A stretch of 64,000 nt of DNA, from the NCBI GenBank assembly GCA_934667175.1, contig CAKULN010000002.1:1-64000 (forward strand), in the 5' to 3' direction. Origin of the DNA: an uncultured Bacteroidales bacterium. GTDB lineage: Bacteria; Bacteroidota; Bacteroidia; Bacteroidales; UBA932. Below the pieces are notes generated by a model. It worked only from the letters and a program-made list of their open reading frames with translations. It had not been told where the DNA came from and searched no databases. How positions within the stretch are numbered: position 1 is the first letter of the stretch; each line of letters begins with the position of its first letter. Both the position numbers and the translations under genes were made by a program. Positions 1-6,621 of this stretch are shown here, piece after piece.

Positions 1-34
1 TCACACTCGGAATAGCATTCAGCGGGTGGTTTTT

Positions 35-60
35 GAAGTGATGAGCATGCTCATCACTTC
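35..60. terminator. 26-bp perfect palindrome, probable terminator hairpin
   Basis: The arms GAAGTGATGAGCA and TGCTCATCACTTC form a perfect palindrome. It is preceded by GGGTGG (24-29) and T5, and followed by CCACCC, which can extend the stem. It probably ends the transcript of a gene lying left of the window: one frame is open from position 3 to a TGA at 39-41, inside the left arm. It sits directly before a C11 tract and a multi-hairpin repeat. Confidence 0.55.
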
Positions 61-74
61 CACCCACCCCCCCC

Positions 75-153
75 CCCAGTCACTGCGTGACAGCCCCGGT
101 GGGGCACGGGGAAAGGATTCCCCGAAACCCCTTCGGTCGCTTCGCTCCGAGTG
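75..153. repeat. 79-bp multi-hairpin intergenic repeat, copy 1
   Basis: Three hairpins stand in a row: GTCAC-TGC-GTGAC (79-91), GCCCC-GGT-GGGGC (93-105) and CGGGGAA-AGGA-TTCCCCG (107-124). They are followed by a conserved CCTTCGGTCGCTTCGCTCCGAGTG tail (split here as CCTTCGGTCGCTTC and GCTCCGAGTG). The same order recurs at 60229-60298 and 60323-60401. A run of 11 C (67-77) overlaps its left edge. The element lies about 50 bp upstream of the imelysin gene. Function unknown; it resembles REP/BIME-type elements in size and structure. Confidence 0.8.
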
Positions 154-202
154 AGCGTGTATAGATAGAAGATTAAAAATAAATATTCAAATACAACAGA
201 TT

Positions 203-1327
203 ATGAGACAAGGTTTTAAATTTGCGGCTGTGCTGATGGCTTCGGCACTCGCCGCAGTGGCCTGCGACAAGAATTCCACAGACCCGACCTCCGCTAAGGA
301 GGAAACGCTCCAGAAGGTGAACGAGACTTTCGTGGACAACACAGTGATTCCTACTTACAGGAATCTCGCAGACAAGTCGCTTGACCTTCAGGCGGCTATC
401 GAGAAACTTCAGGCGAATCCTACGGACGCCAACGTCAAGGCTGCCTGTGACCTTTGGAAATCCGCCCGCCAGTACTGGGAGTGGAGCGAGGCATTCCTTT
501 TCGGGGCTGCGTCCAAGTACTATATCGACCCGCACATCGACACCTGGCCTCTTGACAAGGTCGCCCTTGAGAACCTTCTCGACAGCGAGAAGATGATGGC
601 CGACATTGAGAACACGGTCGCCAACCTCAACAACGGACTCGTAGGGTTCCACGGCATTGAATATATCATATTCCGTGACGGTAAGGAGCGTGCCGCTTCC
701 GCCATCCCTGCGAAGGAGCTTCTTTATGCCGCCGCTGTCGCCAAGGATCTGTCTTTGAGCGCCGCGAGGCTTGAGGCCGCCTGGGCCGGGCTTGACAATG
801 TCACGGCTGCAAAGAAGGAACTCATAGAGGAGGCCGAGATGGAGCCGGAGGATGATTTCGGAGAGCAGATGAAACTTTGCGGTCAGGCCGGAAGTGTCTG
901 GAAATCAGTCACGGCCGGCAGCGAGCAGATCATCGAGGGATGCAAGGACATCGTGGACGAGGTCGGCAGCCAGAAGATCGGCAAGCCTTACACAGGTGAG
1001 GACGTGAACTACATCGAGTCTCCTCATTCATGGAACTCTATCGAGGACTTCTACGACAACATCGTCAGCGTCCGCAACGCCTATTTCGGAGCTCTCGGAG
1101 CGACATCCGCGCAGACATATTCAGTGAGCGCCTATCTCGCCGGTGTTGATCAGGCAGCCAATGAGGGAGTCATCTCCGCAATCGAGAAATGCCTTGAGAA
1201 GATCGCTGCGATGCCTAAGCCGTTCGTCAAGAACTACAAGGACGCGAAGGTCAAGGATGCGATCGATGCCTGCAACGATCTTAACGATGCTCTTGAGGTG
1301 GCGCGTCAGGCATTGATTAATGACTAA
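203..1327 (+). CDS. Imelysin-family lipoprotein
   Basis: A 374-residue secreted lipoprotein: an N-terminal hydrophobic segment ends in a lipobox-like LAAVAC, with the Cys near residue 21. It carries the imelysin (peptidase M75/ICMP) GxHxxE signature as GFHGIE, with G148, H150 and E153. Family members are periplasmic or surface proteins linked to iron uptake; despite the name, peptidase activity is doubtful. The next gene encodes a di-heme oxidoreductase, the usual neighbour of imelysins, which supports a role in iron or other metal handling. The ATG at 203 is the only start that gives a complete signal peptide. No clear promoter was seen; the upstream region is filled by a hairpin repeat. Confidence 0.88.
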   Translation: MRQGFKFAAVLMASALAAVACDKNSTDPTSAKEETLQKVNETFVDNTVIPTYRNLADKSLDLQAAIEKLQANPTDANVKAACDLWKSARQYWEWSEAFLFGAASKYYIDPHIDTWPLDKVALENLLDSEKMMADIENTVANLNNGLVGFHGIEYIIFRDGKERAASAIPAKELLYAAAVAKDLSLSAARLEAAWAGLDNVTAAKKELIEEAEMEPEDDFGEQMKLCGQAGSVWKSVTAGSEQIIEGCKDIVDEVGSQKIGKPYTGEDVNYIESPHSWNSIEDFYDNIVSVRNAYFGALGATSAQTYSVSAYLAGVDQAANEGVISAIEKCLEKIAAMPKPFVKNYKDAKVKDAIDACNDLNDALEVARQALIND

Positions 1328-1333
1328 GGTGAA

Positions 1334-1405
1334 TGTTCTTTGAAGTGAAAATAACGCCGCCGGTTCCTTTGGAAGAAGCGACTGAAATGGAAGTTGTTCA
1401 CTCTC
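1334..1405. repeat. Partial copy of a palindromic intergenic element
   Basis: TGTTCTTTGAAGTGAAAA, then CCTTTGGAAGAAGCG, then GTTCACTCTC match the inner part of the element at 11388-11554 (TGTTCTTTGAGGTGAAAA, CCTTGGAAGAAGCG, TTTTCACTCTC). The outer TTAGAAGC ends are missing. It occupies the gap between the imelysin and di-heme oxidoreductase genes. Confidence 0.55.
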
Positions 1406-1472
1406 GGAATTATTAATGAATATCCAAGGATTGGCCGGTTTTCCGGCTGATCCTTTAACCAATATTAAGATT

Positions 1473-3056
1473 ATGAATAAATCACTGCTGATACTTTCTG
1501 CCACCCTTTTAGCCTTCACCGCCTGCAACGGCAACGGAGGCACTGACGAACCGGAAAAGCCTGCTGAACTTAGTGACGAGTGGTACGCTGGAGGAAAGCT
1601 CGGAACTGCTTTCAACTCAAGCGCCTCGGCTTTTGAACAGCCGACTCCTGTGATCGAGAACTCCGGAATGATCCAGTCATTCAAGAATGGAGAGATGTTC
1701 TTCGAGAGGGATTTCAATGAGAACAAGGATGGGGCTTTCAGCGGCCTCGGCCCGTTGATGGTAAGGCGCGGATGCCTCTACTGCCACCCTAACTACAGCC
1801 ACGGCAAGCGTCAGACCGAGTACAAGGCTGACAAGACCGGCAACGGCTATCTGCTTGTCATCACGGACGACACGGACACCTACCTCAGCTCCGTGACCGG
1901 AATGCCTCAGACACTTGCTGTCGCTCCTTTCAAGGCACCGATTGATGAGAGTAAGATCCGGATCGACTGGCTTGAATATACCGATGAATGGGGAAACGAA
2001 TTTCCTGACGGAGAGCGTTATAGCCTGATTTACCCTGAAGTTGCCATTCCTGAGGACGCATTCTATGTCCCGCTTGAGGTCACAAAGAACGGTTTCACAT
2101 CAGAGGTGCCATATTCAAACGTCCGTTTCAGGGTCGAGTCCACGATCGGAGTCTATGGAGTGGGGTTGTTGGATGCGATTGATGACGCTGACCTCAAGGC
2201 TCAGTACGCCAAGGAGGAGTCTTTCGGTGCCAAGTTGAATCCGGCTATTTTTGCAAATGGGGAGTGGACGAGCCTTTACGGCAAGACAACTCACCCTAAG
2301 CGTTTCACCTATGCGTTGAGCCGCGGTCCGCTTCAGGATGCCGCCGGGGCGAACGCTATCTGGAACATCACCAATGTCACCAGAAGCGACAGGCGTTACC
2401 ACTATATGACGGCTACCTACGCCAAAGTGGCCTCGCATGATCCTGATGTTCAGAAAGATTTCTACAAATATTTCCCTGAACAGAACAAGACAGGCAATGT
2501 TCGGGATGACATCTACAATTATCTGATGGCCAAGGATCTGTCCCCGGAGATGACAGATGATGAATATGCCGATTTCATGATCTGGCACAGGGGTCTGGCT
2601 GTCCCTGCGGCAAGGGATATGGACGATCCGGAGGTTATCAAAGGCAAGGAACTCTTCACGAAGATTGGCTGCGCCACTTGTCACCGTCCGAGCTGGGTGA
2701 CCGGTGAGGACAACGTGACGGATCCGAACGGCTTCTTCAAGGATAACGATCCAAGGCTTCCACGTTATCCTCATCAGACCATCTGGCCTTACACTGACAT
2801 GGTCCAGCACAGGCTTTACATGAAGAATGACATCCGCACCGGTTGGTGCAGGACGACTCCTCTTTGGGGCCGTGGCCTGAGCGAGTTGGTGGCCGGCGGA
2901 GTTGACAGGCTTCACGACTGTCGCGCCAGAACAGTCATCGAGGCGATTATGTGGCACGGCAGCGCCCAGAGCGATGCCCGTGAGTCTGTCGAGAATTTCC
3001 GCGCCCTCTCCAAGTCGGAACGTGACGCTGTGGTTAAGTTTATAAATTCGATATAA
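1473..3056 (+). CDS. Di-heme c-type oxidoreductase lipoprotein (DUF1111/DHOR family)
   Basis: A 527-residue lipoprotein with two c-type heme motifs: CLYCH at residues 101-105 and CATCH at 400-404. The segment GVGLLDAI and the overall length fit the DUF1111 di-heme oxidoreductase (thiol oxidoreductase) family of periplasmic redox proteins. I start at 1473, where MNKSLLILSA leads a signal peptide with lipobox AFTAC; an upstream in-frame ATG at 1416 would add 19 non-signal residues. It is flanked by imelysin and a cytochrome c assembly gene. The latter would supply the covalent heme attachment this protein needs. The electron donor and metal substrate are unknown. Confidence 0.88.
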   Translation: MNKSLLILSATLLAFTACNGNGGTDEPEKPAELSDEWYAGGKLGTAFNSSASAFEQPTPVIENSGMIQSFKNGEMFFERDFNENKDGAFSGLGPLMVRRGCLYCHPNYSHGKRQTEYKADKTGNGYLLVITDDTDTYLSSVTGMPQTLAVAPFKAPIDESKIRIDWLEYTDEWGNEFPDGERYSLIYPEVAIPEDAFYVPLEVTKNGFTSEVPYSNVRFRVESTIGVYGVGLLDAIDDADLKAQYAKEESFGAKLNPAIFANGEWTSLYGKTTHPKRFTYALSRGPLQDAAGANAIWNITNVTRSDRRYHYMTATYAKVASHDPDVQKDFYKYFPEQNKTGNVRDDIYNYLMAKDLSPEMTDDEYADFMIWHRGLAVPAARDMDDPEVIKGKELFTKIGCATCHRPSWVTGEDNVTDPNGFFKDNDPRLPRYPHQTIWPYTDMVQHRLYMKNDIRTGWCRTTPLWGRGLSELVAGGVDRLHDCRARTVIEAIMWHGSAQSDARESVENFRALSKSERDAVVKFINSI

Positions 3057-3071
3057 TATTTGAACACAAAT

Positions 3072-3103
3072 CCTCCAAGGTCGCGGTTGATCGGCTTTGG
3101 AGG
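3072..3103 (+). promoter_or_regulatory. Intergenic hairpin containing GGAGG
   Basis: CCTCCAAGGTCG and CGGCTTTGGAGG pair over 12 bp (two wobbles) around an 8-nt loop. The 3' arm ends in GGAGG, 12 nt before the ATG at 3116. In RNA the hairpin could mask this Shine-Dalgarno-like sequence or act as a weak attenuator. No T tract follows, so a terminator is less likely. Confidence 0.35.
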
Positions 3104-3115
3104 TATGCTTTGATT

Positions 3116-5179
3116 ATGACGAGGCTTTTTGCGGGGCGGCCGGCGGCCCTGATTCTGCACATTTCGCTGGCGGTGATTCTGGCCGGAGCGCTTGTGACGA
3201 CATTTTCGGCCAAGAAGGGGACACTTCACGTGCGTGAAGGAGAATCCGTTGACGCTTTCGAGAGCGTTGACGGTTCTGTCGGTGAACTGCCATTCTTGGT
3301 CGCGCTTGAAGGCTTCGAGGTTGTCTGGCATTCAGGCACGGATGCGCCTGCGGATTTCCGTTCACGGCTCCGTTTCATAAAGAACGGAGCGGTTCTTCGG
3401 GAGGGCGAGGTGAGAATGAACCACATTCTGTCCTGCAAAGGTTATCGTTTCTATCAGACTGACTATGACAGCGATGAGGCCGGTGTGACGTTTACCGTGA
3501 GCCACGATCCGGTCGGCATAGCTGTGATTTACACCGGCTATGCGCTGTTGCTTCTCGGGCTTTTGGCATTTTTCTTCACAGACAAAAGATTCAAGAAGTT
3601 CTTCGGGAACGCATTGAGATATTCATCGGCCATCGTGGTTATTCTGTGCTTGAAGGCAACAGCCTCCGTGGCAGGAAATACCGAAGGCCGAATTTCCGAA
3701 TATGATGGCGCTTCGGTCAAAGAGAATCCGGTAAAACGAACTTCGGTTACCCCGAAGGTCCTGCCGAAAAACATCGCTGCTGAGTTCGGAAGACTCTATG
3801 TTCTGTACCACGGGCGAATATGCCCGCTCCAGACTCTCGCCTCGGATTTCAGCGCAAAACTTTACGGAACTTCCGGAGTCAAGGGACTGACTGACGAACA
3901 GGTGCTTACTGGCTGGATGTTCTACGGTACAAGCTGGAGGAATATTCCTATGCACAACCGGAAAAAGGCGGTTGACGCGATGGATAAGGAGGCGACGCTC
4001 AAGGCGTTATATTCAGGAGACCTGCTGAAAATTTACCCGCTGAGGGACAGCACCGGCCGTCTTGGTTGGTACTCGCAGAGCGACCGTCTGCCAGATGGCG
4101 TCGCCGATGAGGAGTGGCTTTTCGTCCGCAAGTCGATGGACTACATCTTCGAGCTGGTGATGAACCGTGAATATTCAAAATTGAGCGAGTCGCTTGGGAA
4201 GTTACGCCGTTTTCAGGAGAGCAAAATGGGGGAGAGTCTGCCACCGGCTTACCGCATCAAGGCTGAGCGGGCGTACAACGCTCTGCCTCCGCTGTTTCCG
4301 ATCGCTGGGATGTTTTTGATGATAGGGCTGACACTGCTGGCTGTCGCTATGAGGCGGATGGTTTGCGTACCGGATTCAGCATCAGCCACCGGCTGGAGTG
4401 GAAAAGTGATCAATCTGGTCGAGGCATTGTCGGGAATTGTTTTCTTCTTGGCACTGACCGCTGTGCTTGGACTGCTTTGGACCGCGAGCGGACATATTCC
4501 TTTTTCCAACGGATCTGAGACGATGTTGACGATTGCTTGGACTGCGATGCTTGCCGCCTTGCTGAGTTTCAGACGGTTCCCCATTATGATTCCGTTTGGG
4601 ATTATCGTCGCTTCGTTGGCCACATTGGTTTCCGCGATGGGCAACGCCAACCCTGCCGTGACTCAACTGATGCCGGTCCTGTCCTCACCGTTGCTGAGCA
4701 TCCACGTCTCGCTGATGATGCTCTCCTACACAATTCTGGCGGTCATTATGATCAACGGCATCTGTGGCCTTATAGCCTCGTTGCGCCATACTTCGGTCCC
4801 TGAGCCTGCCGAAGGGAGTGGATTGGATCGTCCCTCACCGGCCCTTCGACAGGCTCAGGGACCGAGAGAAGCCTCTGCGAGGATGGCCCGGATGTCTGAA
4901 GCGTTGATGTATCCGGCATTGTTTTTCTTGGGTTCCGGCATCATTGCGGGCTCCGTCTGGGCCAACGTCTCTTGGGGCTGCTACTGGAACTGGGACCCGA
5001 AAGAAACCTGGGCGCTGATCACCTTCCTGATCGCCTCCCTCGGTGTGCACCGCGCCCGTATCCCGTTTCTGCGGGGCCCCCGGTCCTATCACATCTATAC
5101 CCTTGTCCTCTCCGCCTCCGTCCTCTTCACCTATTTCGGTGTCAACTATCTCCTCGGAGGAATGCACAGTTACGCTTAA
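3116..5179 (+). CDS. Cytochrome c assembly protein, ResB-CcsA fusion (CcsBA-like)
   Basis: A 687-residue inner-membrane protein. The N-terminal part (about 1-180) has membrane segments around a periplasmic region with the ResB-like CKGYRFYQTDYD and VSHDPVG. The C-terminal part is CcsA-like, with the heme-handling WWD motif WGCYWNWDPKETWALI and a terminal GGMHSY carrying a conserved His. Such proteins export heme and attach it to CxxCH apocytochromes, here most likely the adjacent di-heme oxidoreductase. The ATG at 3116 is preferred over a TTG two codons upstream. Residues about 559-583 are encoded by a palindromic repeat (4793-4865) inserted in frame in a loop between membrane helices, before the WWD domain. 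Confidence 0.85.
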   Translation: MTRLFAGRPAALILHISLAVILAGALVTTFSAKKGTLHVREGESVDAFESVDGSVGELPFLVALEGFEVVWHSGTDAPADFRSRLRFIKNGAVLREGEVRMNHILSCKGYRFYQTDYDSDEAGVTFTVSHDPVGIAVIYTGYALLLLGLLAFFFTDKRFKKFFGNALRYSSAIVVILCLKATASVAGNTEGRISEYDGASVKENPVKRTSVTPKVLPKNIAAEFGRLYVLYHGRICPLQTLASDFSAKLYGTSGVKGLTDEQVLTGWMFYGTSWRNIPMHNRKKAVDAMDKEATLKALYSGDLLKIYPLRDSTGRLGWYSQSDRLPDGVADEEWLFVRKSMDYIFELVMNREYSKLSESLGKLRRFQESKMGESLPPAYRIKAERAYNALPPLFPIAGMFLMIGLTLLAVAMRRMVCVPDSASATGWSGKVINLVEALSGIVFFLALTAVLGLLWTASGHIPFSNGSETMLTIAWTAMLAALLSFRRFPIMIPFGIIVASLATLVSAMGNANPAVTQLMPVLSSPLLSIHVSLMMLSYTILAVIMINGICGLIASLRHTSVPEPAEGSGLDRPSPALRQAQGPREASARMARMSEALMYPALFFLGSGIIAGSVWANVSWGCYWNWDPKETWALITFLIASLGVHRARIPFLRGPRSYHIYTLVLSASVLFTYFGVNYLLGGMHSYA
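4793..4865. repeat. In-frame inverted repeat inside the cytochrome c assembly gene
   Basis: A 24-bp left arm (4793-4816, beginning TCGGTCCCTGAGCCTG) and right arm (4842-4865) are inverted copies with one mismatch around a 25-bp spacer. The sequence belongs to the GGTCACTGAGCTTGTCGAAG family seen at 21851-22041 and 32015-32156. It is translated as a proline/glutamine-rich loop. Confidence 0.8.
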
Positions 5180-5187
5180 CAAGCGTA
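5171..5187. terminator. Short hairpin overlapping a stop codon
   Basis: TACGCTT-AAC-AAGCGTA: the left arm is formed by the last two codons and first base of the TAA stop of the cytochrome assembly gene. It lies between convergent genes. The stem is only 7 bp and no T tract follows, so terminator activity is uncertain. Confidence 0.35.
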
Positions 5188-5254
5188 GAAGGTGGTGATC
5201 TTTCCATTATGGTCTTGATCTGCTGAACGGTTGCGTCACGTAGTTGAGCGACCA

Positions 5255-6067
5255 TTATTCATTTACCAAAGTAAGATTGTACTCTCTGGCGCAGGTGTTG
5301 CCTTCCTTGTCCTCAGCCGTGAACTTGAAGAGATACTCGCCCGGCTTGGTGCCCTCCGGGAATTTCGGATGCTCGTGGAAGGTGGTGTTGCGCGTGCCTG
5401 CGTAGGGTGACTTGTCCCAAGTCTGGTTCACCACTTCAGTTTTGCCGTCTTTGGAGGTAATCAAGACTGTGATCCTCTTCAACTGGTTCATCACGCAGTA
5501 GACATCGGACTCCACGTGCAGATCCCCGGTCTTAAGGCTTCCCGTGTGGTTGTTCACCTCTTCCGCACCGTGTCCGCTGCCCATCTCGAAGTTCTCAAGG
5601 AAAGGCTTGTCGCTTATCTGGAACTGTCCGGTAACTGCCTTTGACTCACCGTTGTCCAGTGTTATGACGAGGCTCATTTTGTATTGCCCCACTGGCTGGT
5701 CCATCGGAAGCTGCTCATAGTCATCGGCGGGAATCAACGCTTTCAGTTCCCCCGTCTCCTTGTCATAACCGGAGATCAGTTCCGTCTCATCGAACTTGCC
5801 CTGCCCTCCGTCTTCCTGCTGTGCTGTCATTTTTATTGAAGCGACCGCCCCTTCAAGTACTTTGATTTTGGCTTGTACGGAGATGTGTCCATAGGCGAAG
5901 GCTGTGCCGCTGTCGGGAATATCCTTTTCCCCAAGTTTAAGTTCCTCCACGGAGATGTTCTCTTGAGGCTCGTGGGGGGTGTGATTGTTTTTGTCACAGG
6001 AAGTGAACCCGAACGAGAATGCTACAAGCAGCATCGTGGCTGCTGAAATAGATTTAATCAGTCGCAT
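5255..6067 (-). CDS. DUF4625-type lipoprotein
   Basis: A 270-residue lipoprotein (signal peptide ending FTSC, Cys near 24) made of two beta-rich modules, about 35-145 and 145-270. This matches DUF4625-like Bacteroidota proteins found beside TonB receptors. Histidines cluster in SGHGAEEVNNH and FHEHPKFPEG, compatible with metal binding. The gene overlaps the end of the upstream DUF4625 gene by 10 bp, implying translational coupling, and is the last gene of the minus-strand receptor cluster. The family has no established biochemical role; a surface or periplasmic accessory of the receptor is inferred. Confidence 0.72.
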   Translation of the reverse strand: MRLIKSISAATMLLVAFSFGFTSCDKNNHTPHEPQENISVEELKLGEKDIPDSGTAFAYGHISVQAKIKVLEGAVASIKMTAQQEDGGQGKFDETELISGYDKETGELKALIPADDYEQLPMDQPVGQYKMSLVITLDNGESKAVTGQFQISDKPFLENFEMGSGHGAEEVNNHTGSLKTGDLHVESDVYCVMNQLKRITVLITSKDGKTEVVNQTWDKSPYAGTRNTTFHEHPKFPEGTKPGEYLFKFTAEDKEGNTCAREYNLTLVNE

Positions 6068-6579
6068 AATAAATTAATTTTTAATTGTTTTGAATATTGC
6101 TCTTTTGCTCTTATCTTGATGCTGATCGCCTTCAGCTGTTGCCAACCTGCTTTGTCGGTCAGCCGTACCATAAAATGATAGTCGCCCGTGTCGATGCCTT
6201 CCGGGATGGGTATGTCTACCTTGGCATTGTACGATTTCTGCCCGTCCGGGATGGCGAAATCCTGATTGTACACCCAAGGGTTGACGGGATCCTTCTTTGG
6301 GTCGAGAGGGCAGTCGCCAGCGGAAGTGGAGTGAGTGTGGTGGTCGAAGTTGTGGTGGATCTCCAAGTTGAAGTTCCCGAGCTCACCGTTGTCCGTGAAT
6401 GTGTAACGGAACGGAATCTCCTCTCCGATGTGATAAACCTCGCAGTCGATCGGTGACGGGACATCCCCGTCCACAATCTCCGGCTTCTCCAGGTCTTTAG
6501 CCTTTGTGTCGTCTCCTGAACAGCCCGTGGCTGTTATGAGTGCGGTGCACACTGCCAATAATGTGAAATTGTGTCTCAT
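6058..6579 (-). CDS. DUF4625-type lipoprotein, histidine-rich
   Basis: A 173-residue lipoprotein; MRHNFTLLAV leads to a lipobox-like TATGC. A further ATG four codons upstream (6591) is possible, but the signal peptide is complete from 6579. It contains the histidine cluster HHNFDHHTHS and the WVYNQDFAIPDG segment found in DUF4625 proteins. It lies 30-40 bp after a TonB receptor gene and overlaps the next DUF4625 gene. A metal-binding surface accessory is inferred from the histidines and neighbours; the fold and length support only the family call. Confidence 0.72.
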   Translation of the reverse strand: MRHNFTLLAVCTALITATGCSGDDTKAKDLEKPEIVDGDVPSPIDCEVYHIGEEIPFRYTFTDNGELGNFNLEIHHNFDHHTHSTSAGDCPLDPKKDPVNPWVYNQDFAIPDGQKSYNAKVDIPIPEGIDTGDYHFMVRLTDKAGWQQLKAISIKIRAKEQYSKQLKINLLCD

Positions 6580-6621
6580 TTTATATTCCATTTTTTTTGA
6601 TGATTCTTTGAGGCGGATCCT

